The notes beneath the pieces were generated by a model that was not told the DNA's origin, did no database searches, and was given only the letters and a program-made list of their open reading frames with translations. The translations under genes and the position numbers were made by a program. Shown here piece after piece: positions 13,501-26,636 of a DNA stretch of 64,000 nucleotides (its first letter is position 1; the number at the start of each line of letters is the position of its first letter). Source of the stretch: Marchantia polymorpha subsp. ruderalis. Taxonomy: Eukaryota > Streptophyta > Marchantiopsida > Marchantiales > Marchantiaceae. Location of the stretch: assembly GCA_037833965.1 (NCBI GenBank), contig AP031358.1, positions 5,774,001 to 5,838,000 of the forward strand. Reading direction: 5' to 3'.

Positions 13501-16500
13501 ATACTTTGGGTGAATCCCGAACTTACTGTGTAGTATCGAGTGTGTTGGTGCTTCTTCTTTGCTTCCTCTTGCATTTCTCGGGTTTTCTGTGTGACAAAAA
13601 TTAGATCCATGTTAGTTATGCATCATTGGTACAAAATTGAATGTAAAAACTCGACATTTGTTGCGCAAGAAGATGGAGCGAGGCAGTCAAATATACTCGA
13701 TGACTCGTACTTGAGCAAGAGTATTTTTCCAGGGACTATAGTTAAACCAAACAGGATTCATGTACGACGGAAAGCAACTCGCATCTACAGAGGTCGCCTT
13801 TAGAGAAAGTGAACTGAGACTAAACGTCGCAAGTGGTTCGTAGTATGGAGATCTGCTTATGCACACATCAGCCACCATCATATGCTTAGATCCGCCATTA
13901 TCAGCCCCCCTTCGCCTTTTAGAAAGCAAACCGTATCTTAAGGGTACGTATCCACCCAACAACATTAAGACAGCATCGGTCCTTTGACCTCCCCATGAGG
14001 TACGCTCCAAATTACTCGGAATTAGGATAAAGCACCTATCTCTCTCGGCCTTAGCCCCCAACCCACAAGCTTCCCTCAATCCCTGCAGCAGGAGGAGCCC
14101 TGGCAAGTCGAAAAGCTCAAAACGGGAAGACATGAATGATTTGGACACGTGTTGGCACGACAAGCTTTTCAGTGCGCAAAACTGAGGGCTGGCAGCGTCC
14201 GGTTCTGAGCTCGATACAGTGAAAGAATCGACAGCAACCTGTTGAAATCCAGAGGGTCTGCACTAAAACCGGCTATTTATGATTCGATCCAGCCTAAAAG
14301 GCCAGAATACGGAGAATCTGGAGTTTACTCATCGGGTTCAGTAAAACCAAAAGGAGGAGATTTAGCGGTACAAGAACCTGGTTTTGTTCTCCATAGCTTC
14401 CTGTTGCGGCAGTCCTATACAAGCTCCTCCTACACATGTCCTCGTCGTAATCGAGGGACGCGGTTCTTCTCATGCCGGACTTGTCGCCTGGCCTTGTTTC
14501 CTTTCGTCAGAAATCAGAGCGAGATACGGGGATTGGCTTCGAACACAGGTCAGTAACTCGAGCTCACTTTTTATGGTATTCATTACAGTACTGTTGTTTA
14601 CTGGAGCTCAAGTGTGGCCGGTCAATACTTCAGCATCTAGATCTGTGAGGCAGAGAGGCAGAGCTCAAAACAAGGTTTGTGATCTCTGTGATCTGCAGGC
14701 AAAGCTTAAGGCTGTGGAGTATAAGCATCCATCAGCATTGGGAATAATCACTATGCGTGGGAGTGATGAGTTCATGTTTCACTCCCGGTCAATCTACTGG
14801 AGAGTCTTAGCTGGTGGAGGTATATCACGAACAACAACAACAACAAGACATCGGGATCCTCTGCCATGCAAGAGTATTCCAAAACTCGTAAACAGAAGTA
14901 AAGGAAGTGGAGCGCAAAGAGGGGAATGAGTGTAGTTTTGCTTTCAAAATCGTTAAGTTGTAGAGGTGTGGGATCATAGGTTCGTAGACTGTAGAGCCAT
15001 TCAATTCCAAACTACCAATCATCATTGCAAATATTCACGCTCGAAGAGCATGCAACGAAAACGAACACAAAAATGGGAGACATGTTAAAGAAACCCAAAA
15101 CACATTGATAAAGTAACCGGGTGTTTTCTTGTGTCTATCATCTAGTGATGATTATACGTGTCATTACTGGTCATCCCGCAAATCTTACTCCTTTTAGCAC
15201 GTATATTTGAAATAAAAACAAAAAGGTCAAAGAAACAACTCCTGCAGACCCATCCGTGGAATGGGAAAAGTATATATACACATTAATTTATACGGAGTAT
15301 GAGGAAACCCATACGGTGAGAATCTCCATAATGCTGTGATCTTTGTAATGATAAGAGATACTTATTATAGAATACGCACGTGCATTATATAAAGATCTCT
15401 ATGGTCAAATTATACAATAAATAAGATACGCAAGATAACTGTCATGCATCTTAAGACATGTGAGCACATTGACCCCCTGAGAATTTCTGTTATGCAAGTG
15501 TGTCGTGTAATGGTAAGACCTATTTGTCGTGAGATAAAAAAAGGTACCACTTCTACTTCTAGTTAAGACTTTGGAGGGACCCACTTAGGCGGTTGGTCAT
15601 TTCACATCAGGTACTTAATCATCCCCTAATTCTCTGTCTTGGGCCCACTTCAGCAGTTAATAACAGTATCGTCTCATAATACGCTCCGTTGTTTCGGCAT
15701 ACGAAGGAAATTGTTTGTTATCATGGCATGCATGGAGTGGAAATTAGGAGGAAATAAATGAACCAATGAGAGTCAAAGAACAGATGTTGAATATGATTGC
15801 CTCACGCACAACTTGTTTTTTGATATTCTTTTAGGCGCTGATTGGCTTAGAGAAGTTAGCATGGTGAGCGGCCCTACTCGGAGAAATTTTTGGTGGGGTA
15901 AGCGGGAGCTGGAGCTTACATAGGAATTTCGGTATGTTTGACAACATTAAGGATCTAAAGTTTGTATGTTTATCTCCTGGTGGGACATACATGCGAGTAA
16001 ACAGTTAGTTATTCTAGCTGCATGTGTTCTTAGGTGCTCTACAAGCAGGATTACTATTGTTGCATCTCACCCATGGAGGGCATTTAAAACAAAAGGAATT
16101 TCAGCTTTCTTATATTTTCTTAACATATCTGCCATATTTTATATATCGGAATCACACTGATAACAGATGACAATGACTCCAAAGTTCGAAATGAAACTGA
16201 GATCGAATTTGGAGAGCCACGAAGCAGGCCGTTGTTGTTCTTGATCCAAAGTGCGACAGAGAATCTATATCACATATTGTACTGTTACTGGTTTTCAACT
16301 AATTAACTAGAAATACAGGTCCGACCTCACCTACGTGACTATTCAGTGAGAACCTTTTGTACCTGGTCATGGTGATTCCATGCTCTATGTTGATCCCCAG
16401 TTCTAAGTTTCGATTACTGTATGAGGAATGTCGCTAATGTTCCAGCCTTTCAGTTCCTCGGCATTTGCAACCACTGCAGCCCAAAGCTCTAGGTTTGGCT

Positions 16501-19500
16501 CTTCTGGCTTCAGTTTACATGCACATGGATAGGCGAAAGGAAACGTGATTTGGATATCAGCACCTGACATTGAGCTTCAATCTTCGAAGGCTGTATAATT
16601 GAAGATGTCAAAGGATTGTCTTAATATCAATCGACATGCATGTCAAACTTGGACATCACTTAGCTAATCGAAGTTTAGTTAATTTGAGTCAAAATGGCTT
16701 TGACTGAAGTAAAATAGAAATGTAGTGAAGAACAAACGATCTATTCTCAAACGTTCATTTCTCAATTAATTGACACAAAATGTAGAAATTGGGACAAAAG
16801 AATCATCTCTTTCCAGGAACATGGTGAAAGTGTTTCTGAGCTTCACAAATGAGAAGACACAAAAAATATAATAACGAGGGTGAGAACATTGATGGTGAGA
16901 TATTTGCATGGTTATCATTTTCAATACTAAAGAAAATTATACCAAATTCATTTAAAATAGTCAGCCTCAGCTCCACTGCATGATAGTGTAGGTTTGACTT
17001 GTGGTTGGCACGGATAGTAGTCAGGCAGACTCACAAGCCATCCTGTGTATATGGAGATAACAGAAAATCCAGAATCGAATAAAGTAATTACTGCACTTGG
17101 CATGTAGCAGAAGGAGCCGGCTAACTTGCTCCTTTTGGAGGTCAATTCCACATACCCAGTTTTAGCGGACTTTAGTGAGATGACTAGAGAAAGAAAGGGT
17201 AAAAAAGGAGGTGCTGCAGAGAGGAACAGACCAAGCAGGAAGATAAAAAACATTCATGTTTCTAAGGAAGTGTTAAGGAGAAGCAAACGGCACACAGCAG
17301 AGCATCAATGCGGGAAACAGGGTTGTAGTAAAGATCGCGGACACATTAAAATAACAGAAGGGATGAGATATCCTGTGCCGATGCTTTAAAGACTAGTGGC
17401 CTACTACTGTTAGATCAAAGACTCGGTCTTCATGTTTACAATGAATACGAAGCCTTGAGCATACCAATACGAAAACAATCGACAATGCATTTCAATATCA
17501 TACGGTTTTAAGGGCTATTTGTGACGGTTCAGAACTTGAGAGTTGAAGAGAGAGAATGACTGACTGAATCAATAATGGACGTGCTCGTGAGTTATGCGCC
17601 TACCTGGATGAATGCCTTCCAGTAGAGCTGTGCTGGCAGGAGGAGCCAAGCACTCAGCTGTCAAAATCAGTGCAGGGTTGGGCTTCATATACAACTTTCC
17701 TAGTTTTAAGACCGAAACCGGACGATGTATCAAGAGCATGATGGAAACAACACCCAAGGACATGATCAAGTCTGGTCGAAATGTAAAGTGCATGATGAAA
17801 TTCTCAAGCGAAAAGCATGATCGGTATCATGCTCAAACAGAAAACTGCCAGGGAGTTCATATCAATGCAATATCTAGATTTCCAAAAGGACCTAAACTTC
17901 ACTTCCAATGCAGGGAATCATCATCACACTTCACAAATCCCTTCGTTACTTACCTAAAACTGCTGGCAGTGAAATCGTAGAAATTTTTTTGACAGGATCA
18001 TGACTGTTATACTAATTATGACTTCAGAAGAACCAACAGGTAGGAGCAGTACCGGAGTGACTCATGGGAAAAGCAAAGGTGCAGGAGGAAGATTCTCGAG
18101 CGATATTTTGTGGGTATCTAGTATTATAAGTGTTCTCGACATAGACTCGTCCTTTCGGAAAGAGGAACACAATGATGGAAATCTCTACAATTGACTTCAC
18201 GTTTACAAGGAGATATTGGATGCAGGCATTGGTTCCAATTAAAAATGGAAAGCTGTTTTCTTGGATTTCTTCGTCCTATCCTCTGGATGGAGTGTTCAAT
18301 GGTCCTATGAAAGAAGAGTGGTAAAAATGACGCAAACATTGCAAAGGTCGAAAAACAGTTCCGAAAAAGGAGAAAGAATGGGCAACGATGATGACTACAG
18401 GGAGGGTTCAGTAAGCACCTCTTTCCATTCTGAGTCTCCGCAAACATTCGAATCAGTTAGAAGCAGGTAGATTTGGTTGATGTAGAGATTAGTTACAGAG
18501 TGCCGTGGAACAGTGAATAAACAAGGTCCGATCGATTTATCATGGCAACTGAGCATTATTTCGCTGACTGTCACGTGGAGCGCAATGCCTCGTCTCAAGG
18601 AAGATACATCGAGGAATTATAGGACATGCTGAAGGAAAGGATAGCCTAGCTCGGTTCATGAGAGGGCAATAGGTGCACTACTCCGTGTATAACAAATTTT
18701 AATTTGATCGATCTATTGTTAGCAAAGACCTCGAATTTTGGAGGATTGAGAAGACAATCAAGGCTGCTAGAAGTTTGAAACAGTGTTGAAATTTGAATAA
18801 AATGTTCGGTGCTCAAACATTTGAATCGATAATCTACAAGTTCCTGCTTGTGCAGCTTAGAAAACAAGGGTCGCAATCAAACAAAAAAGATAGCAGCATT
18901 GAATGATATGGATTATGTATGACAAAGAAAACGTAAGAAGTGTTCATGAAGCAATCCCAAACATGAGGAGGTGAAAAACATGAAGCCTTGCAGCATCTAT
19001 TACATATATTATTGAAACTCATGATCACCGTCTGCTGTTTAGCATGAGCTGTAACAGCCCAGAAGAAAAAAGTACAGGAATGATCCGAAGATAGCGAAAG
19101 CGCGTTCATATGTCTGAGGCAAGTAGGTGAGTATAAGAGTAAAATATGGATGATTTTAGTTTCATGTGCTCATCCGTAAGAGCCAGAACATACTGTGTAG
19201 TTAGACGTTTCGATCAAGACAGCTTGATGCCCATGTGAAAGAGGAAAATGGCCAGGGATCTGGGACCCGTTCATGATGCGACAGTTCATTTCCTCGTCTC
19301 AATCTTCTCTTTGAATGGGAAGACATTGGCAACCAGAAAGTTCTTCACACGCCAAGTATTGAAAGAGAACATAGACGTGGCTACATCAGACTGAGTGGTG
19401 TCCGTGTTTTTAAGACTTATCATTCCGATCAAGTCCTTCAAGCAAATCTAACTAGCAACATACTCATGGATCTCGATTAATTCGACGGTCGTAGAAAAGA

Positions 19501-20640
19501 TCCGAGTTGATTGTCATGTTATAAAATGTTAAGAAGTAAAAACAGGAGGTTTTATCGACTCTCGTCTGGTCGTGGGATAAAAAAGGTTGGCGATACTGTT
19601 CTCTCAGGCGAAAGAAGCATCTAAAGACCCTGTAGACAAGAGGAATAGAAAAGGAACAGAAGGTTGGCTTTTGAGTCGAGTAGACAAGTGAGGGAGGAGG
19701 GAATCAAACAAATACTATGTCTTCATTGCCGGAAGAAGACGTGGAACTGAGAATGAGTAGGTTGGGATCAACTTGGTTTTTCTATCTCTTGAGGTCGAGG
19801 TCCTGTGGAACATATTTCATAGCGATGACGTGGTGCTGAAGAACAGGACAGCTTCACCTTTCTCTTGCACTAAAGATGAATCCTGGACGATGATGCAGGA
19901 GGTTCGGTTGAGCTTGATGCAGACGGCGGGTAAAGAAGAAAGGTACTTTTGACTCGGAGACCCGGAACCATTGTGTATGCAGGCATTGATGAGACTGTCT
20001 ACACTACATCACTGACCGTATTGTATGTACGACTGAATTACGTTTACCGGTGAAAATGTGGGAGAAGATTAGGTGCTGTACTTTATGGCTGTGAACTGTG
20101 AAGGACGGGCGATTTTTATAGGTTGTCGAAGAACATGTATGGTATGGCTCGTACCTCCGAGTTGTGATTGTTTAAATCAATCAGAGAGTCAAAGAACAAT
20201 TGCGCTGTAGAATATGCTGGCGTTTTTACTGGTTGATGTGGTGCTGTGGAGATCTATATATTGTGTTCAGAGGGAAAAACAGTCTTGTAAAGATGCAGGC
20301 CGGAATGGGGAAAGAAGGGGTGGTTTGCCTTCGCAGAGGCCGGCACTGAGGACACTGCTGTTCTAGTAGGAAGATGCCATGGAGGCTCCGGCTGGTGTGA
20401 TTTTGGTTGATGGATTTCATCGACAACGCCCTGAGCTGTACAGTATGCGGTATTGTACTTGAAGTGAGACAACATCTTACGGAAATCGAGGAGTCAGTCA
20501 GAGGGTCACATTCGCAGCTCTTTGACCACAAACATTAAAATCCATTTTCACTGGCAACTCTGTTTCCAAAAGGATGTACCGTAATCGCTTACGCAAAGGC
20601 ATTTTGGTTGTTTTCTTATTCTCACCGCGCCTCATAAATC
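13501..20640. other. Seven-kilobase stretch of balanced composition, no gene recognised
   Basis: The composition would allow genes, but I could not recognise any. The longest frames are a minus-strand frame ending at 13687 with an ATG near 14133 (about 149 codons), a plus frame with ATG at 14573 ending at 14929 (118 residues, hydrophobic N-terminus MVFITVLLFTGAQVW), and a plus ATG frame at 17612-17980 (122 residues). None shows a family motif, and I found no consistent exon chain. Untranslated exons, a long non-coding RNA or a lineage-specific gene remain possible. Confidence 0.3.
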
Positions 20641-22238
20641 TGCTGACGGATGCGGACCGACGTAAGCTGCCCTTGTAACTGTAAAGACAGTTTTCTTTAC
20701 AAATTCCTGAGGATTCGAGCGCTTGAGGTTCTCGTTTCCCATTGCTCTCCCTCTTCCTCTCCTTTCCGCCTGTTCCGCTCCATCCTTACTTATGAGGCCG
20801 TTGCTGTTGCTCTCGCCATCCTCGTCTCCTCTGCAGCTTCACGTACGCGGGCTTCACCCTTCCGGTATCCTCTCACGGCTGCCGGATACCTGGCATTTAC
20901 CGCGTGTCCCGTGTGGTCGGCAGGCACTCTGTCTCATCTCAGTCTTCATACACCAATCGCCCAATTCGCTGCAACACATGCCTTCCCCCTGCGTGAGAAC
21001 GGAAAACAACAAAGGAGATTATATATAAAGAGTTGGTAGATAATGAGCGAGACAAGCCAAACACATCAGTCCTACTTTATCCTTCTCTCTACTGTCCCAC
21101 TCGTCACCATCATAACTTTAACGCCCATGCCAGTTCTGAAACTATGCACTTGTTCACCACAAGAGACACTACTACTGGACGAATTCACATTTCAGATTTT
21201 CATTATGAAGTGGCTCTCGTTTCATTTCATTCTTGAAAGTTTGAATGTGAACTCTTACATGTTTCGATATTATCAGACGAGCAAGCGAACGAATTCATCT
21301 TAATTGCACATCATCGTGAAATATTCCAGCCGTGCAATATTTATAATAAAAAAGTGCGCAAAGGATCCACAGAATATCTTCTTTGAGTTTTGGGCCTAAA
21401 AAGCTACAATCTTGTGAAGACCTAAGTCACGAACATCCTTAAAAGCATCCTTATCGAAGTGTCGAGCTTATTCCTACTCACATTGCCATCACCCCACCCC
21501 AACAAAACGGTAGGCGATTACACATTTTCATCTCACCTTTCGACTGCAGATGTCCCGGCGACAGGCATTAAGTGTGTCGACGTCCTTTTTACCCTCTAAT
21601 CAATCACCGCACTGCCATAAACACGTCGACGAATTCCATTTTCGTCCCGCCCTCCCGGGCCCACTCGAGCTCCCCCACTTGTGCACTCTCCGCCTCGATC
21701 TATCCTTCCATCCTTCAATCCACCGCTCGCTTGCTCGATCGATCGACTCCTCACTAGAATAATAATCAATCTCTCCTCGAATCCCTCACAGCAATCATCT
21801 CGACCCACCCTCCAGCAACACCAACTCCCTGCTCCTTGATCTGCCCCCGACCACAAACCCCACCCTTCCGCCCCGGTCGTCGTCGGTGCCATCGTCCACG
21901 ACGAAGCTCGCCCGATCTGGCGGCGCCCGTCGAATATTATCACGGCTCGAATAATCCACACCACCGGCGTCACAGTCGCCCACCCTCAGCCGTAGATTCG
22001 CGCATCCCGAAATCATCCCACATCCTCGGAGCCCGACGTCGCTGCGACCCTCCCTCGAGTGTTTATATCTTCACGGCAGCATCGCGCTCTCCGAACCGTC
22101 GATTCCCCGATCTCCGCGCCGCAACAACGCTCGAAGACCACCCAAACTCGCGGCCCGGGTCTTCCTTCATCGACCCCCGGACTCGACTCGGCTCGACCCT
22201 CGTATCTACGGCTGGACGCGCTTGGCCGGGCACGCCGA

Positions 22239-22332
22239 CCGTCCGATCGCCTCCGACGGTACCGGTAATTGACCGGTGGCGCAGGCGATGTCGGGAGCGT
22301 GCGTGATACGAGCCTCGCCGGTTCTCCGGTTT
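22239..22332 (+). repeat. 94-bp direct repeat, copy 1
   Basis: The stretch beginning CCGTCCGATCGCCTCCGACG and ending at CGCCGGTTCTCCGGTTT recurs at 22535-22628 with only a few substitutions. It sits at the left edge of a short AT-rich island. Confidence 0.9.
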
Positions 22333-22534
22333 TTTTAGTATGATTTTAAGGAAATGCTTGGAAGTTTGAAGCATTTAAGCAAAGATGAGAATACAAAACT
22401 TTAGTTTATGAAATTTATGATCATTGATATGCATATTGAAATTTATGATCATGTAGATTCATTTACCATGATAGACTTTTCTTAAAAAGTGGCCATTTAT
22501 TGTTGAAAATTTCCAAGCATACAAGTTTTGATGG
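22333..22534. other. ~200-bp AT-rich island with inverted sub-terminal repeats
   Basis: This AT-rich island separates the two 94-bp direct repeats in otherwise GC-rich DNA. ATGCTTGGAAGTTT (22353-22366) and AAATTTCCAAGCAT (22507-22520) are reverse complements with one mismatch, and TGAAATTTATGATCAT occurs twice inside. A MITE-like foldback fragment is the likely reading, but a classical target-site duplication is not evident. Confidence 0.5.
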
Positions 22535-22628
22535 CCGTCCGATCGCCTCCGACGGTACCGGTAACTGACCGGGGGGGCAGGCGATGTCGGGAGCGTGCGT
22601 GATACGAGGCTCGCCGGTTCTCCGGTTT
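22535..22628 (+). repeat. 94-bp direct repeat, copy 2
   Basis: This is the partner of 22239-22332, at a spacing of 296 bases. After it the sequence continues GC-rich (CGCCGGTTGCCGGGAGG), whereas copy 1 runs into the AT-rich island. Confidence 0.9.
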
Positions 22629-24005
22629 CGCCGGTTGCCGGGAGGGCGATGATGTGGCGGGCGAGCTTCGAGGGGCAGGCCAGGGGTTGAGGTGGGCGTT
22701 GTGTGCTCTTTTCACGTGGGGGGAGCGAGCTCGAGAGAGAGAGAGAGAGAGGACGAGGGGCGTGAATGGTAAAGGAAGGAATCGGAGCAAGAGCGACTGC
22801 CGGAGCCGCCTTTCGATCGGTACAGGAATTCGTGCTCCGGCCCAGAAAGGAAGGAAGGAGGAACGGGATCGATGCGAGGAGGAGGAGGAGGAGGATGATG
22901 ATGATGCAAATTGGCGAGGACGAAAGTCGTCATACGAGGAGTGAGGGCGAAGGAAGCGATGGGAGGAAGAAGATGTGATGGGGAGTGGGGCGGGGGGGCT
23001 GGAAAGTAATAGAAAATGCGGGCGAGGAATTTATGTTTACCGAGTCTGTCCACGAACTGGCATGTGATGCGAGATGATCACATCGAGACGCGGGGGTCTG
23101 GGGCGAAATCATCAAACGAAACTGCGAAATCCGCCGCCCCGGGGCTGTCGATGGCTCAGCGGACAATGGGCGGATTGACATTGACCGACCTCGCCGTGCC
23201 CGCTTGCCTTGCCTTTGGCAGAGGAGCAAGGATGGAAGGTACAGTGCGAGAGGAAGCGGAAAGAAGCTGCTGAGGTGGGGCGCCGCGAGTGGGCAATCAT
23301 GTGTTCGCAGCAGGCAGCGATTCGTAATGCTTTCTGGAACGCCTGATAATGATTCGACGACCGCGGTGGGCTCTGCTGCCACTGCGCTGATTGGCTCGAG
23401 ACAGTAGTCTTGGGGAGGGGAGGCCGGAGGAGCGAAAAGAAGAAAAGAAGAAAAGATGATGGATGCGGAGGCGGAGGCGCATTGAAGAGGAGAGAAGATG
23501 ATGGAGATAGAGCATGAGTGCTGTGGACGAGGTGCGAGCGAGGCCGGCGAGCAGGAGGACATGAATGCGAGTCAAGTTCGCGACACACCCAACAACAGTG
23601 GAGTCGATGCGAGGAGGAAAGCGACGCGAGGAGATGTGCGGTCGGACGTGGAGGCAGGATCGTCGGTCAGCGGATGTGGAGGGACGGCTGGCCATGGCGG
23701 CAATGCAGCAGGCCAGAAGCAGCAGCAGCAGGGCACGGAGAAAGAGAAGCCGCGGTTGGTCGCCCAGGCCAGTCATCTGTGAGGATGCGGACTTTCGGAC
23801 GAGGAGGCCCTGAAATCTTTGTAGAGTGATGCGAGGGAGGAAAAAACTCGCCACAGGTTTAGCCCGAGTAGTGGCTGGGTCGGCCTGAGATTGTTGACTC
23901 GCGTTTCTCGCATCTGGTTCAGCGCGACCCTGCGAACTCAATTTCGTCCGCGCCTCCCCTCGAAATTTCACTCGTCATGCTCCAATTCCCCATGCCCTAA
24001 CCCCA

Positions 24006-24221
24006 ATGCCCGGAGAAAGATGGAACCTACTGCACTCGCTTTTCCAACAACTGAACTCGCTGTGTACCTTGTGGGAGTCGGCATCGGTGGCAGCCCTCAA
24101 CATGCGGGTAAGGTACTGCACCAGGGGCCTGTGCTGCGTAGTGATAATCTTGGGAATATCCTTCGCTGTGGTGGGCACGGTGGCAATTATATGGTATTTG
24201 TGTTGGTGGAAACACAGCTGA
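24006..24221 (+). CDS. Possible small single-pass membrane protein
   Basis: This is a 71-codon ATG frame ending in TGA. The N-terminal ~33 residues are amphipathic. From a second Met (MRVRYCTRGLCC) a strong hydrophobic segment follows, VVIILGISFAVVGTVAIIW, ending in the aromatic and basic tail YLCWWKHS. The pattern of basic residues, CC, ~20 hydrophobic residues and an aromatic cap fits a single membrane span. I do not recognise the family. The frame lies downstream of a long GC-rich leader-like tract and converges on the ABC1K gene. Translation could start at either Met, or the frame could be the last exon of a spliced gene. Overlapping frames on both strands make the call uncertain. Confidence 0.35.
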   Translation: MPGERWNLLHSLFQQLNSLCTLWESASVAALNMRVRYCTRGLCCVVIILGISFAVVGTVAIIWYLCWWKHS

Positions 24222-26636
24222 AGCAAGAGAGAAGGCCGAGATGATGATGATGATGAGAGCTAGTACTTTATAAATCTGCCGAAACAATCTGCAGCCTGTG
24301 AGATCCGATAGGTGCATCCGCGAGGTGGGACCTGCCATCGCCATCTCCGACCTGCCTGTGTGAGCCTGTGTGATTTGCGCAACCCCTACCTCCTCCCGAC
24401 GATGTGCGTGTGGCTGTCATGAGAGGACTGGTCTCGCTTCCGGATTCCTCCTCCTCAGTCACAAGTATCTTTGACGAGTTTCGCTGTCACTGCGAGGTGG
24501 CTGGCTGATCCTGAGTATACGTCTCAGGTTATTTCCTCCCACTAACCTGGCCTCGAGCTTTGAGCTCTGCTCTGCTCTGCTCGGAGCCGAGTTTGCTTTT
24601 ATGTTATGGCACCCCCTTTCAGATCATTCGACATTCTCTGCTGCCCTTTGCCGGTGCTGCTTTTTCAACCTGCCACAGGGATTTACCCCCCGCCTTCCGC
24701 TGTGAGAGCGATTCCTCCCAATGAGAGCAGCAGAAGCAGCAGCAGGAGGAGAGGAGGAGGGCCTCACCCTGACGGGCATGTGCCAAGTGGGAGGCCAACA
24801 ACGAAGCCTGGATCCAACATCGGTGACCAGCCAGTTCGTCTGAGTTGTCCTGAGTCGGGCCGGGTCCCCACCAATGGCATTGCCCAGCCTAAAAGTCGAG
24901 CGTGACACCATGCGCCTCCATCAGCTTGGACCTTAGCCAACTAACAGCGCTTTGGATTCACGTGAACCTTTTCCTGCGTTCTAGAAAAAGAGATTTATCC
25001 AATTTCACTGCCTTCTCTCGCCCGAATGGCAAGTGTCAGAACAGATGCCTACGGTAATCAGTGCAGGTGGAAGACTTCATTTATGGACCTTCTGACCGCA
25101 TGTCTCAGAAATCATTATCATCTGCCTTGTCTCTCTCTCTCTCTAGGTCTCTCTAGGCCCGCATTAAAATTCTAAATGCTCCGCTCTGCTACGCTCATCT
25201 GATCACAGCCGTAATCATCCTCTCGAGTACTAGACCTCAGCAGCAGCAGCAGTAGAGTACGCACACCCCTACCCTCTCGCTTTCGTGCCTGTACGACTCC
25301 ATGAATTCTTCCCCTCCCTTCTCTTACTTAAAACAACAACAACCAAAACCCAAGAGTACATACAAACACGCAGCGAGTGGATCTATCTGCTCCTCCATGA
25401 CAAAACCGTACATTTCTCTTGCTGCTAGCCAGTGGCCAGACCGTAGGAAAGATTAATGTCTACAACAGACAAGGGCTACGAGGAGACTTGCCGGGAGCTC
25501 GTAGACCTGTTGTGAGCCGAGGCTGAATTCGACCACGTGTGGCGTCAACAATCCGGCCGCTGGCTAGCTAGTCTATGCTGCAGCGAGTTTTCGTCTCGTT
25601 AACTCTCTGTCTTTCCGGGCGAGAGTGGCCTGGACGCCATTAGTGAGCTGTGATTTGGAGAGTTCTGCACGCTTTGACCTCTTCGGCTCTGCTGCTGCGG
25701 TGAGAGCGCTTACAAGAGCGGCGTGACAACAGTTGTGTGTGCTTTGACCACTTTTAGTCGCCAGGGCTAAATTCGTGATTCTGCAGGCAGGTAGAGGCCG
25801 AATTTCGGTCCTCGACTTGTCCTTTCTCCTCCTGCAGTTCGCAGTAACTTCATGCAGAGATCCGGGACCGAGTCTTAGAGGTTCGTAATGCGTGTCAACG
25901 ATGTCGGTGGAAGATTTGCTCTTCTTGCTCAAATTCTTTTACTGTAAGTTCAAGGCTGGGAGAGATGGTGGCAGAGAGAAAGCGAGACTGGAAGGGAGTC
26001 AGGGAGTGCACCAGTCACATAGGAGAGCGCAGATTTTGTAACTGCTTGTTGAGTTTCTTCACGTGAAGGTAAAGTGTGAGGGAAGAGAGAGAGAGAGAGA
26101 AAGAGGACGGGGGTCAGGGAGGGCACCGGTCACAGAGAGCACACATTTAAGAGCTGATTGGTAGAGAGTGGGTACCATGTACGCCGTAGTGGAAAAATCT
26201 TGACGAGAAGACAAAATTTATTCCAGATGTACGTATCTACGTGCTAATGTGCACGCAGCGTGGTGGGGCACACTCGATTCGCAAAGGGCATAAGTAGATT
26301 TACGATTCACCAACAAAAGATTGCATCGGCTTCGAGGAATAGTTTGTCCTGCAAAACTGTACTCCCTAGAATCACGTTCTCAAGTAAGAAAGGTGGGCGT
26401 ATATGAGTGTCGACGAAATAATGAACCTCCGCCACCCCCGACTCCCTCTCACCTACTTCCGGTGCCAAGGCTACGCAGCTGTGTGTCGCTCGCTCGTGTG
26501 ACATCCTTCGAAACGAATTAATTTTTTCTCCCACGGACACTGCGTCCAGCGCTTTACTCTTGAAATACACCCCCACAATGGTGGGACGAATGGCCTAAAT
26601 CTGTACATTCTACACTGTTGTCATTGCTAGATTAAA
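24222..26636. other. Convergent intergenic region
   Basis: This lies between the plus-strand small ORF and the 3' end of the ABC1K gene. It holds (ATG)n at 24241-24255, CAG runs near 24725-24745 and 25239-25252, (CT)n at about 25131-25145 and a GA run near 26085-26100. The plus frame at 24606-24905 and the minus frame at 25573-25932 show no domain, and the latter opens with TTG rather than ATG. It probably includes the 3' untranslated regions of both flanking genes. Confidence 0.4.

Larger units (their letters stand above)
20641..23995. other. GC-rich block resembling promoter or leader sequence
   Basis: GC content rises sharply. Features are (GA)n at about 22734-22752, GAGGAGG/GATGATG runs at about 22877-22907, and a pair of 94-bp direct repeats around an AT-rich island (22239-22628). 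Open frames on both strands overlap each other, are rich in Arg, Ser and Pro, and show no domain. By analogy with the tract at 1-1596 this may be promoter and 5' leader DNA, possibly of the plus-strand frame at 24006. Confidence 0.35.

Noticed and set aside
13687..14133. Minus-strand ~149-codon ATG frame as a gene
   Set aside because: No family motif, no supporting exon neighbours, and a single open frame of this length can occur by chance.
22930..23971. Long overlapping minus-strand frames in the GC-rich block
   Set aside because: Several frames are open at once on both strands because stop codons are rare in GC-rich DNA; none shows a domain or splice structure.
24606..24905. A CLE-like peptide precursor suggested by GHVPSGRPTTKPG in a plus-strand frame
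   Set aside because: The conserved Pro-Asn-Pro and His residues of CLE peptides are missing, the N-terminus is a poor signal peptide and the frame is low complexity.
25573..25932. 119-codon minus-strand frame downstream of the ABC1K gene
   Set aside because: It opens with TTG, lacks an ATG and any motif, and probably lies in or near the ABC1K 3' untranslated region.
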